A stretch of DNA of 19,448 nt from Candidatus Treponema faecavium (GTDB lineage: Bacteria; Spirochaetota; Spirochaetia; Treponematales; Treponemataceae), in the NCBI GenBank assembly GCA_019113455.1, contig DXHG01000168.1, forward strand, positions 1 to 19,448. Reading direction: 5' to 3'. How positions within the stretch are numbered: position 1 is the first letter of the stretch; every line of letters starts with the position of its first letter. The position numbers and the translations under genes were made by a program. Shown here piece by piece: positions 1 to 6,754 of the stretch. The notes beneath the pieces are model-generated. The model made no database searches. It saw only the letters and a list, made by a program, of their open reading frames with translations, and was not told the origin of the DNA.

Positions 1-8
1 GCGGCGCA

Positions 9-184
9 CTTGCCGATTGCAAATTTTCAGTTTGCCGTCGGCAAATGAAACGTTTGCCGACGGCAAGTGTCCCGCTGGACGTCGGCAAAATTCTTACCGG
101 ATAAACGGCAAATAAAAATTTTGCCAGCGGCAAATTTTTTGTTTGCCACCGGCAAATGTAAATTTGCCATCGGGAAAACTGTCA
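9..184. repeat. Phased array of ~22-bp palindromic repeats, consensus TTTGCC-N3-GGCAAA
   Basis: Eight units line up with centres at about 16, 38, 60, 82, 105, 127, 149 and 170, so spacing is 21-23 bp, close to two helical turns. The best copies are at 31-45, 53-67, 120-134 and 142-156 (12, 11, 12 and 12 of 12 arm bases), 163-177 has 11 and 9-23 has 10; the units centred at 82 and 105 keep only the right arm. Degenerate copies continue at about 189-205, 227-241 and 245-259. The array may extend left of the window. Linkers are AT-rich and variable. No convincing reading frame runs through it. Function is unknown; a multi-site protein-binding region or a decayed minisatellite are both possible. 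Confidence 0.85.
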
Positions 185-416
185 GCCTGCTGCCCAGCCG
201 GCACACTCATACAGCGCCATAAGCAAGCCTCCATCGGCAAATCTCCTGCCGGCGGCACACCTGCTGCGAGCCGGATTATTCTTGAAAAAACGCGGGCTGC
301 CGCAGGCTGGCAAAACAAGCCGCGCGCAGCGCAGAATCTCCTCGCAGAGAACCCGCAAAGAAAAGAACCGCGCGAACACGACGCAGAAAACTACCCACCC
401 CGCGGCAAAAAAGTTT
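185..416. other. Non-coding stretch between repeat array and promoter
   Basis: This stretch holds only decayed repeat units (right-arm GGCAAA remnants at 236-241, 309-314 and 404-409) and GC-rich filler. Open frames crossing it lack a ribosome site and give basic, low-complexity translations, so I see no gene here. Confidence 0.6.
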
Positions 417-445
417 TTGACAACACAGAATTTAGGCGCTATACT
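417..445 (+). promoter_or_regulatory. Consensus sigma-70 promoter of the sugar operon
   Basis: TTGACA at 417-422, a 17-bp spacer and TATACT at 440-445 form a near-ideal housekeeping promoter. Transcription should start near 452, giving a leader of about 36 nt before the ATG at 488. A GGCAAA half-site of the upstream repeat family lies at 404-409, directly before the -35 box, where a regulator could act. Confidence 0.85.
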
Positions 446-487
446 TTTTACAATACGTAATCTAATATGCAAAGGAGATATATCAGT

Positions 488-1795
488 ATGAAACGTATGC
501 TTATGGGCGCGTGCGCCTGTGTACTCGCGGCGGCAACGCTGCTTTCGTGTTCAAAGTCAGAGGGGGGGGCGGCTGAAACGGAACAGGCTGCCGCCGACGT
601 CAATAAGCTGACGGTGTGGACGTGGGATCCGAACTTCAACGTCTACGCTGTCCAGAAGGCGGCCGAGCTGTATGCCAAGGATCATCCCGGCTTTACCGTA
701 GAGGTAACCGAGGTGCTTTCTGACGACATTGAAGCGCGCCTGACCACGATAGCTTCCGCCGGCGACCTGTCCACGCTGCCGGATGTGTTTTTGATGCAGG
801 ACAATTCTTTCAAAAAGTATGCTACCTATTATCCTGAACTGTTTACCGATTTGACAAACTGCGGCATTGACTTTTCTCAGTTTGCGGAATCAAAGACCGC
901 GTATTCGGTGCTTGACGGCAAGCACTACGGTATTCCGTTTGACAACGGCGCCGTTATCAACTGCGTGCGTACCGATTATCTGGAGCAGGCCGGATTTACG
1001 CCTGAAGATTTTAACGACATAACTTGGGAAGAATATATCGAAAAAGGAAAAGTTGTGCGCGAAAAAGCCGGCGTGCCGATGCTCACCGCGCAGGCAGGTT
1101 CTCCCGACCAGCTTTTAATGATGCTCTATTCCGCCGGTGCGGCGCTTTTCCACGATGACGGCTCCGTCTATATCGCAGACAACGACGTGCTCAAAAAATG
1201 CATGGAACTCTATGTCGAAATGGTGCAGGAAGGCGTGCTCGTAGAAGTAACCGACTGGGATCAGTATATTGCTTCTATTAACAACGGCACTACCGCAAGC
1301 GCGCTGCAGGGCTGCTGGATTATGGCTTCTGTCATTGCGCAGCCTGACCAGAGCGGCAAATGGTCTGTTATCAATATGCCGCGCCTGTCCGATGTTCCCA
1401 ATGCGACAAACTATTCCTCCAACGGCGGTTCCTCATGGGCAATCAGCTCCAACTGCGCAAACGTTGACCTTGCAGTTGATTTCTTTAAGAGCACATTTGC
1501 CGGAAGCACCGAGCTCTACGACGACCTGATTTCCAAGGGCGCGCTTGCCACATGGGCGCCTGCGGCCAATTCAGAAGCATACAACCAGCCGGTTGAATTC
1601 TTTAACGGCGAAGCCGTGTACGCAAAGATTGTCGATTTTGCAACCCGCGTGCCGTCTTACGCGACAAGCCCGTTCCACTACGACGCGCGCGACGCGGTCG
1701 GTGTGGCGCTTTCCAACATTATCCAGCGCGGCGCCGATATGGAATCGGAGCTTGCCGACGCGCAGAGCTTTGTTGAATTCAACATGCAGGGATAA
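488..1795 (+). CDS. Extracellular sugar-binding lipoprotein of an ABC importer (SBP family 1)
   Basis: This 435-residue protein has a lipoprotein signal peptide: positive start, hydrophobic core, and lipobox L18-L19-S20-C21, so it should be lipid-anchored at Cys21 and capture sugar outside the inner membrane. The mature part has the layout of carbohydrate-binding proteins of the MalE/UgpB/LacE type: a beta strand near 'LTVWTW', an early helix with 'AAELYAKDHPG', a 'PDVFLMQ' segment and 'GKHYGIPF'. The start is ATG 488 because AAAGGAGA (471-478) lies 9 nt upstream; an in-frame ATG at 467 lies before that site. It is followed by two permeases and a GH42 beta-galactosidase, suggesting a beta-galactoside or galacto-oligosaccharide ligand. 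A run of eight Gs (562-569) falls just after the lipidated cysteine; loss or gain of one G would stop translation within about 20 codons. Family call is firm; ligand is inferred. Confidence 0.9.
   Translation: MKRMLMGACACVLAAATLLSCSKSEGGAAETEQAAADVNKLTVWTWDPNFNVYAVQKAAELYAKDHPGFTVEVTEVLSDDIEARLTTIASAGDLSTLPDVFLMQDNSFKKYATYYPELFTDLTNCGIDFSQFAESKTAYSVLDGKHYGIPFDNGAVINCVRTDYLEQAGFTPEDFNDITWEEYIEKGKVVREKAGVPMLTAQAGSPDQLLMMLYSAGAALFHDDGSVYIADNDVLKKCMELYVEMVQEGVLVEVTDWDQYIASINNGTTASALQGCWIMASVIAQPDQSGKWSVINMPRLSDVPNATNYSSNGGSSWAISSNCANVDLAVDFFKSTFAGSTELYDDLISKGALATWAPAANSEAYNQPVEFFNGEAVYAKIVDFATRVPSYATSPFHYDARDAVGVALSNIIQRGADMESELADAQSFVEFNMQG
562..569 (+). repeat. G8 mononucleotide tract inside the lipoprotein gene
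   Basis: Eight consecutive Gs encode Glu-Gly-Gly-Ala just after lipidation Cys21. With nine Gs the frame reads four Gly and then TGA. With seven it runs about 16 altered codons to a TGA. Such tracts are classic slipped-strand sites, but variation here is unproven. Confidence 0.6.
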
Positions 1796-1810
1796 CTGAC
1801 ACCTGCTGCA

Positions 1811-1840
1811 AAAAATGCCGGCGTTCAAGCCGGCATTTTT
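1811..1840 (+). terminator. Intrinsic terminator/attenuator between binding protein and permeases
   Basis: A perfect 12-bp inverted repeat (arms 1811-1822 and 1829-1840, 6-nt loop) has a GC core TGCCGGC flanked by A5 and T5, so it could end transcripts from either strand. It lies in the 80-nt gap between the binding protein and the first permease. Partial read-through would give more binding protein than permease, as is common in such operons. Confidence 0.85.
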
Positions 1841-1875
1841 CTTTGAGCTATTGTGCATAGTATGAAGGGGGAACA

Positions 1876-2766
1876 ATGATACAAAAACGAAAAGCAGGCC
1901 TTCCGCTTGAAAAGCGGCGTGAGATTGTCGGATGGACCTTTCTGCTTCCGGCGACGCTGCTCATCTGCTGGATGAGTTTCTGGCCCATGATTCAGGCTTT
2001 TGTCATATCGCTGCAGACCGGCCGCGGCGCGGTGCTGCGTTTTGCCGGTCTTAACAACTATATCCGCATTTTTAACGATTCCGTGTTCCGTCAGACGCTG
2101 CTGAACACGTTCATTTATCTGATTATCCAGGTGCCGATAATGCTGCTGCTCGCGCTTATTATGGCGTCGGTGCTCAATTCTCCCAACCTGAAGTGTAAGG
2201 GATTGTTCAGGACGGCAATCTTTCTGCCGTGCGCTACGTCGCTTGTCTCGTACTCCATGATTTTCCGCTCGCTGTTTGCAAACGACGGCTTTATCAACGC
2301 AGTGCTCAGGAATATCGGGCTTGAGCCGATTATGTGGTTCAGCAACGGCTGGACTGCGCGCGCGGTTATCATTATTGCGCTCATATGGCGCTGGACCGGA
2401 TACAATATGGTCTTTTTCCTTGCCGGTCTGCAGAATATCGACATGTCCGTGTATGAGGCCGCGCGCATAGACGGCTGCAGTCCCGTGCAGTCGTTCTTTA
2501 AGATAACGCTCCCGCTGCTCAAACCCACTATTCTGCTTACGGCGATTATGTCTACAAACGGCACGCTGCAGCTTTTTGACGAGTCGCTCAACTTGACGAA
2601 CGGCGGACCCGGGCGGGACACGATGACGATGTCTCACTATATTTATAACGCGTCGTTTGTGCAGACGCCTAATTTCGGATACGCGGCGGCAATGTCCATT
2701 GTCGTGCTGATACTGGTAGCGGTGCTCGCGTTTATTCAGATGAAAGTAGGAGACGAACGTGATTAA
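1876..2766 (+). CDS. ABC sugar transporter permease, MalF/UgpA/LacF type
   Basis: This 296-residue inner-membrane protein has about six hydrophobic segments: one near residues 18-45, others around 75-100, 112-132, 162-185 and 215 onward, and a C-terminal one. The cytoplasmic EAA loop that docks the ATPase is clear at 194-213 ('EAARIDG', then 'ITLP'). Length fits the first permease of CUT1-class importers. ATG 1876 is preceded by a GAAGGGGG ribosome site (1863-1870). The gene overlaps the next permease by 8 nt, implying coupled translation, so the two should form the heterodimeric channel serving the upstream lipoprotein. No nucleotide-binding subunit is encoded beside it, so a shared MsmK/UgpC-like ATPase must come from another locus. 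Confidence 0.92.
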   Translation: MIQKRKAGLPLEKRREIVGWTFLLPATLLICWMSFWPMIQAFVISLQTGRGAVLRFAGLNNYIRIFNDSVFRQTLLNTFIYLIIQVPIMLLLALIMASVLNSPNLKCKGLFRTAIFLPCATSLVSYSMIFRSLFANDGFINAVLRNIGLEPIMWFSNGWTARAVIIIALIWRWTGYNMVFFLAGLQNIDMSVYEAARIDGCSPVQSFFKITLPLLKPTILLTAIMSTNGTLQLFDESLNLTNGGPGRDTMTMSHYIYNASFVQTPNFGYAAAMSIVVLILVAVLAFIQMKVGDERD

Positions 2767-3565
2767 GCTTAAAAGTATTCTGCAATATGGTTTTTTAATA
2801 ATTGTGTCGCTGTTCTCTATTTTTCCGCTGTGGTACATGTTCTGCGGCGCGACAAACACGAGCATGGATATTGTTGCCGGACGCCTGTATCCGGGAACCA
2901 ATCTGATCAATAACTTTAAGACGCTCATCGAGTATCAAAATCTGGGGCTGGCGCTCTTTAATTCGTTCCGCAACGCGATTATACTGACGGCGCTGTCGCT
3001 GCTTGTGTGCTCGATTGCGGGCTACGGCTTTGAAATCTACCACGACAAGCATAAGGACCGGCTCATGGGGCTCTTGCTTACGGCGATGATGATTCCGTTT
3101 GCGGCGATTATGATTCCGCTGTTCCGCATGTTTTCGCAGATGAAGCTGGTCGATACGATGATTGCGTTTATGCTGCCGTCTGTCTCTACGCCGTTTCTGA
3201 TCATGCTGTTCAGGCAGTCTGCGCGGTCGTTCCCCGTGGATCTTATCGGTGCTGCGCGCATGGACGGCTTAAGTGAGATTTCCATTTTCTTCCGCATCTT
3301 TATGCCGACGATGAAGTCAACGTACGCGGCGGCAATGACGATCACGTTCATGAATGCGTGGAACAATTACCTGTGGCCGAAAGTTATTTTGCAGCGCAAC
3401 GATTCAATCACGATGCCGATGCTCGTTGCAAACCTGCTCGGCGGCTATGCGGTTGACTACGGTATGCTGATGCTGGGTGTTTTCATCTGCACCATTCCGA
3501 CGGCGATTGTGTTCTTCTGCCTGCAGAAGAGTTTTGCTGCCGGTATTGTCGGCTCCATAAAATAA
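2759..3565 (+). CDS. ABC sugar transporter permease, MalG/UgpE/LacG type
   Basis: This 268-residue inner-membrane protein is the second permease of the pair. It has a first membrane segment at about residues 9-30, further ones around 72-92, 105-125, 135-155 and at the C-terminus, and an EAA-type loop at 163-184 ('IGAARMDG', then 'FMP'). The start is a GTG at 2759 with AGTAGGAGA (2745-2753) upstream, inside the end of the first permease gene (8-nt overlap). It ends 16 nt before the beta-galactosidase start, so all are one transcript. The C-terminal 'AAGIVGSIK' resembles the 'GLTAGAVKG'-like end of this family. Role: half of the sugar translocation pore. Confidence 0.92.
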   Translation: MIKLKSILQYGFLIIVSLFSIFPLWYMFCGATNTSMDIVAGRLYPGTNLINNFKTLIEYQNLGLALFNSFRNAIILTALSLLVCSIAGYGFEIYHDKHKDRLMGLLLTAMMIPFAAIMIPLFRMFSQMKLVDTMIAFMLPSVSTPFLIMLFRQSARSFPVDLIGAARMDGLSEISIFFRIFMPTMKSTYAAAMTITFMNAWNNYLWPKVILQRNDSITMPMLVANLLGGYAVDYGMLMLGVFICTIPTAIVFFCLQKSFAAGIVGSIK

Positions 3566-3581
3566 GGATGAAGGCAGCGGT

Positions 3582-5633
3582 ATGAACAAGGCGCTTTTTG
3601 GCCGCATGCTGCACGGCGGCGACTATAATCCCGAGCAGTGGCTTGACCGTCCTGAGATTCTCGCGGCAGACCGGGAGTATTTTCGCAGGATGCACATAAA
3701 TACGGTGTCTCTGGGGATGTTCTCGTGGGCGGTTCTTGAGCCATGCGAGGGCGTGTTCAATTTTGACTGGCTTGTACAGATAATTGACGCGCTGTATGCC
3801 GCAGGAGTTTCTGTGATTATGGCGACTCCTTCCGGCGCGCGGCCCAAGTGGCTTGCAGACGCCTATCCCGAAGTGCTCCGTGTTGACGCGGAGCGCCGCC
3901 GCACGCTCTTTGGCGGGCGGCACAATCACTGCTATACGTCGCCGGTATACCGCGAAAAAGTAAAAATCATTAATACGGAAATCGTGCGCTGCGTGGGCCG
4001 GCATCCTGCGGTGCTCGCGTGGCATATATCAAACGAATACGGCGGCGAGTGTTACTGCCCGCTGTGCCAGGAGGCGTTCCGCAGCTGGCTTGCCGCGCGC
4101 TACGGCACGATAGACAAGCTCAACGACGCATGGCAGACGGTGTTCTGGAGCCATGTGTATACGGATTTTTCGCAGATAGAAGCGCCGTCTCCAATCGGGG
4201 AACATGCGCTGCACGGGCTTACGCTTGACTGGAAGCGCTTTGTTACGGCGCGCACGGCTGACTTTGCCTCATTCGAGATAGAAACGATACGCGCCGCGGG
4301 TTCCGATAAGCCTGCGACGGTGAACATGATGTACGACTATGCGGGACTTGATTACGAGCGGTTTGCCGGAACGGTTGACATTATCTCGTGGGACAACTAT
4401 CCGCCGTGGCATAAGACAGAAGAAAAGATAACAGCGCTTGATGCGGCAATGCAGCACGACTATATGCGAAGCCTCAAAAAGGCGCCGTTTCTGCTTATGG
4501 AAAGCTGTCCTTCGGCAACAAACTGGCAGGCGGTAAGCAAGTTAAAGCGGCCGGGTATGCTGCTTGCGTCTTCGCTGCAGGCGGTGGCGCACGGCGCGGA
4601 CAGCGTGCTCTATTTTCAGATGCGCCAGAGCCGCGGCGCAAGCGAGAAGTTTCACGGCGCGGCAATCGATCACTGGGGCGGAGAAACGCGCGTCATGAAC
4701 GAGATAACGGACGTGGGGCTCGCGCTTGAATCGCTTGGCGCAGTGTGCGGCAGCACGGTACATGCCGCCGCAGCTATCATCATGGACCGAGAAAGCCGCT
4801 GGGCGATGGAAGATGCTGCGGGGCCGCGCAATGCGGGGCTTAAATACAAAGCACTCTTTACGCGCATATACAATGGGCTTCGCCGCGGCGGCGCAGCCGT
4901 TGATATTATCAGCGAGGAACGCGATATTTCTGCGTACCGCATTGTGGCGGTACCGATGGCATATATGTGCAAGCCGGGCTTTGCAGAAAAACTGCGCGCG
5001 TTTGTAAGTTCAGGCGGTACGCTCGTTGTGTCATACTGGAGCGGCATTGTTGACGAGTACGATCGCTGCTGTCTTAACGGCACGCCGCACGGGCTTACGG
5101 ACGTGCTCGGCCTCCGCAGCTGTGAAATCGACGCGCTCTATGACGGAGAGCAGAACGCTGCCATTCCCGTGGCAGGCAACGCGCTTGGGCTTACGCGGCG
5201 CTATGTATGCGATACGCTGTGCGATGTTGTTGACCTCTGCGGCGCGATGCCGGTATTGACGTATACGGATGATTTTTACGCGGGGCGCGCGGCGCTCACC
5301 TTTAAGCAGTTTGGCGCAGGCACGGCATGGTACATCGGCGCTCTGTTTGAAGAAGAGCTGTTTTCCGACATATTCTGCCGTCTGGTAACTACCGCAGGCG
5401 CGGCGCAGCCGTACGCGATGCGTCTGTTTGGCGGCTCTTCCGTGCCCGAAGGTGTTGGCGTTACCACCCGCGAAAACGATGATGCCGCGTATGTGTTTGT
5501 ACAGAACTTTAACCGCTTTTCGCTGTGCCTGCCGAGCAAGGTGCTGCCGAAAGGCGCGTCAGTGCTCTACGGCACCTATACCGGTTCCCTTGCACCGCTT
5601 GAAACGCTCGTGTTTGCCTTCTCTAAAACATAA
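3582..5633 (+). CDS. Beta-galactosidase, glycoside hydrolase family 42
   Basis: This 683-residue enzyme hydrolyses terminal beta-D-galactosides by a retaining mechanism. The N-terminal TIM barrel has the family hallmark 'GGDYNPEQW' (12-20), the acid/base Glu152 in 'WHISNEYGG', and the nucleophile Glu307 in 'LLMESCPSATNW'. Cys117 and the cluster Cys157, Cys159, Cys162 match the structural zinc site known in some GH42 enzymes. The middle part (about 385-600) fits the trimerisation domain, and the end a small beta domain. Length is typical. No signal peptide is present, so it is cytoplasmic and acts on sugar brought in by the upstream ABC importer. ATG 3582 follows AAGGATGAAGG (3564-3574). Exact substrate (lactose, galacto-oligosaccharide, plant beta-galactan fragment) cannot be read from sequence. 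Confidence 0.95.
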   Translation: MNKALFGRMLHGGDYNPEQWLDRPEILAADREYFRRMHINTVSLGMFSWAVLEPCEGVFNFDWLVQIIDALYAAGVSVIMATPSGARPKWLADAYPEVLRVDAERRRTLFGGRHNHCYTSPVYREKVKIINTEIVRCVGRHPAVLAWHISNEYGGECYCPLCQEAFRSWLAARYGTIDKLNDAWQTVFWSHVYTDFSQIEAPSPIGEHALHGLTLDWKRFVTARTADFASFEIETIRAAGSDKPATVNMMYDYAGLDYERFAGTVDIISWDNYPPWHKTEEKITALDAAMQHDYMRSLKKAPFLLMESCPSATNWQAVSKLKRPGMLLASSLQAVAHGADSVLYFQMRQSRGASEKFHGAAIDHWGGETRVMNEITDVGLALESLGAVCGSTVHAAAAIIMDRESRWAMEDAAGPRNAGLKYKALFTRIYNGLRRGGAAVDIISEERDISAYRIVAVPMAYMCKPGFAEKLRAFVSSGGTLVVSYWSGIVDEYDRCCLNGTPHGLTDVLGLRSCEIDALYDGEQNAAIPVAGNALGLTRRYVCDTLCDVVDLCGAMPVLTYTDDFYAGRAALTFKQFGAGTAWYIGALFEEELFSDIFCRLVTTAGAAQPYAMRLFGGSSVPEGVGVTTRENDDAAYVFVQNFNRFSLCLPSKVLPKGASVLYGTYTGSLAPLETLVFAFSKT

Positions 5634-5672
5634 TGGCTTTGCTGCGGTTTTGCGCGGCGGCATGACGCATAT

Positions 5673-5713
5673 AAGCGCGCTGTCTGCACGATTGTGCAGC
5701 GGCGCGCTTTTTT
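5673..5713 (+). terminator. Rho-independent terminator of the sugar operon
   Basis: Arms AAGCGCGC (5673-5680) and GCGCGCTT (5702-5709) enclose a second paired block CTGCAC/GTGCAG (5684-5689 with 5694-5699) around a GATT loop, with a small internal bulge. Six Ts (5708-5713) follow. It lies 40 nt after the beta-galactosidase stop. Confidence 0.9.
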
Positions 5714-5750
5714 ATGCGTGCGCATACGGTGATATTCCGCCGCGGTTGTT

Positions 5751-5788
5751 TTAACACAGCGTTAACATATCTTTTTACATTCTTAACG
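5751..5788 (+). promoter_or_regulatory. Tandem TTAACA-type direct repeats, possible response-regulator site
   Basis: Four related hexamers, TTAACA (5751), TTAACA (5762), TTTACA (5774) and TTAACG (5783), follow at 11, 12 and 9 bp. Direct hexamers at about 11-bp steps are the way PhoP/PhoB-type OmpR-family regulators bind. The block lies 75-112 bp before the small secreted-protein gene. A TATATT (5820-5825) could be its -10, but I see no matched -35. Confidence 0.4.
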
Positions 5789-5862
5789 TACCGTTTGCGA
5801 ACGCTTTGCATGTCCACGCTATATTTCAGGCATAACAATTTTACTGTAAGTGAGGTAAAAAC

Positions 5863-6135
5863 ATGAAAGCATCTAAAATGATTGCTGCTCTTGGGACTGC
5901 CGCTGTGTTATGCGCAAGCACAGTTGCAGCCCAGCCGGCGCAGGATACCGGTTCAAGCGATACGGTTACGGCGCAGACAGACACACAGTATCCTTCTGAT
6001 ACCGAAACTGCCGAAGACGAACTGCTGCTGCGCAAAAAAGGCGAAAACACGGACAGCACTGCGCAGTCATCTGACAGTACAGCGACAGCCGAAGAGGAGC
6101 TTCCGCTGCCGTCAGACAGCACGCAGGTGCCGTAA
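5863..6135 (+). CDS. Small secreted acidic low-complexity protein
   Basis: I do not recognise this 90-residue protein. Residues 1-23 form a typical Sec signal peptide (Lys-rich start, Ala/Leu core, likely cleavage after Val-Ala-Ala or Ala-Gln). The mature 65-70 residues are rich in Asp, Glu, Ser, Thr and Gln with no Cys, no aromatic cluster and one basic patch ('RKKG'), so it is probably disordered. Two segments resemble each other: 'TETAEDELLLRKK' and 'TATAEEELPLPSD', hinting at a short internal duplication. ATG 5863 has GAGG (5852-5855) at a 7-nt spacing, supporting real translation. It stands alone between the sugar-operon terminator and a 12-bp hairpin, behind tandem TTAACA repeats that may make it inducible. 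Confidence 0.7.
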   Translation: MKASKMIAALGTAAVLCASTVAAQPAQDTGSSDTVTAQTDTQYPSDTETAEDELLLRKKGENTDSTAQSSDSTATAEEELPLPSDSTQVP

Positions 6136-6177
6136 GCTGCAGTATGTAATATAGTGTAAAAAGTTCTCCTTATTATA

Positions 6178-6212
6178 ACCCCCTGAAACGCTGTATGCCG
6201 GTTTCAGGGGGT
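6178..6212. terminator. Strong 12-bp hairpin after the small secreted-protein gene
   Basis: Arms 6178-6189 and 6201-6212 (ACCCCCTGAAAC and its exact complement) enclose an 11-nt loop. No T run follows on either strand, so it may be a U-less terminator, an mRNA-stabilising 3' hairpin, or a binding site. It lies 42 nt past the stop codon. Confidence 0.55.
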
Positions 6213-6221
6213 GTGCGTGTG

Positions 6222-6239
6222 ATGCACGGAACCGTGCAT
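6222..6239. promoter_or_regulatory. Perfect 18-bp palindrome, operator candidate
   Basis: ATGCACGG-AA-CCGTGCAT is an exact inverted repeat with a 2-bp centre. Its size suits a dimeric repressor. It lies 80 bp upstream of the C8-spacer promoter; no regulator gene is adjacent. Confidence 0.4.
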
Positions 6240-6318
6240 GAGGCTGCACATGGAGGTAAAATCCTCTTGGTGTGTGCGGTTTTTATCGAAAAAATACCGG
6301 TACTTGACTGTATTACAC

Positions 6319-6349
6319 TTGACATACCCCCCCCGCAATGTTGTATACT
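6319..6349 (+). promoter_or_regulatory. Promoter with C8 tract in a 19-bp spacer, possibly phase-variable
   Basis: TTGACA (6319-6324) and TATACT (6344-6349) are the same hexamers as in the promoter at 417-445, but the spacer here is 19 bp instead of 17 and contains eight Cs (6327-6334). Losing two Cs would restore optimal spacing; gaining would weaken it. Start of transcription is expected near 6356, about 58 nt before the ATG at 6414. Confidence 0.6.
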
Positions 6350-6413
6350 GGCGGCACAAACAGCGGTCGGCATTCAGCGGGTGCGTGTAGAAACGGATCA
6401 CGAGATAAACGAT

Positions 6414-6647
6414 ATGCCCATGCAGATTTTTATCGATAATGACGAGCCGTTCGAGTTGGCAAACGGAGAATCAACCACGATTCTGCTCAATAACGGAGAT
6501 CACGTGGCATATGCGGTGATTGACAATATCGAATCTGATACGATTAGCTTTAAGACTTCGTACAAAACGATGATTATCGCAATTACGCCGGAACGCAATA
6601 TGTTCGGAAATATAAGCCTGAAAATTGAAGCATACGAATATAAGTAA
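6414..6647 (+). CDS. Small beta-rich cytoplasmic protein of unknown function
   Basis: This 77-residue protein carries no signal peptide or membrane segment. Alternating hydrophobic residues suggest a small beta-sandwich: 'IFIDNDEPFEL', then 'STTILLNNGDHVAYAVID', 'DTISFK', 'TMIIAITPE' and 'ISLKIEAYEY'. The pattern 'D..E...L.NGE....L.NGDH..YA' recalls the short beta domains in which a ligand-like loop is followed by 'G.H.IYA', but I cannot name the family. Start at ATG 6414 or 6420 is chosen because the expected transcription start is near 6356; the ribosome site is weak (CGAGA at 6400-6404). The open frame runs further upstream to 6195, but that part crosses hairpins and the promoter. A terminator follows, so it is a single-gene unit. 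Confidence 0.65.
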   Translation: MPMQIFIDNDEPFELANGESTTILLNNGDHVAYAVIDNIESDTISFKTSYKTMIIAITPERNMFGNISLKIEAYEYK

Positions 6648-6671
6648 TGAGCGCAGTTATGCGCGTCAGAG

Positions 6672-6699
6672 AAGCGGGACGGCAAGCCCCGCTTTTTTT
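6672..6699 (+). terminator. Rho-independent terminator
   Basis: AAGCGGG (6672-6678) pairs with CCCGCTT (6688-6694) over a 9-nt loop, followed by a run of seven Ts (6693-6699). It ends the small gene at 6414-6647 and insulates uppP. Confidence 0.85.
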
Positions 6700-6726
6700 A
6701 TGCCGGTACCGTCTCCGGCAGTTTTA

Positions 6727-6735
6727 TGATATACT
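6727..6735 (+). promoter_or_regulatory. Extended -10 promoter of uppP
   Basis: TGA-TATACT (6727-6735) fits an extended -10 element; no good -35 lies at the right distance. Transcription would begin near 6742, leaving a leader of about 13 nt that includes the GGAGG ribosome site (6746-6750). Confidence 0.6.
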
Positions 6736-6754
6736 TGCGGGCAATGGAGGTCTC

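Noticed and set aside
9..184. CRISPR-like repeat array
   Set aside because: Units are 15-bp palindromes with 6-8 bp linkers and decayed arms, far from 25-35 bp repeats with equal unique spacers, and no cas gene is present.
1825..2928. Long minus-strand open frame opposite the first permease
   Set aside because: It is antisense to two convincing permease genes, its translation is basic and His/Arg-rich, and it crosses the terminator at 1811-1840.
5634..5862. A tRNA or small RNA gene in the gap after the beta-galactosidase
   Set aside because: No cloverleaf or CCA end was found; the only strong fold is the operon terminator.
6195..6413. Longer N-terminus for the small beta-rich protein
   Set aside because: This stretch crosses a hairpin arm, an 18-bp palindrome and the promoter, and its translation is Cys/Ile/Val-rich without pattern.
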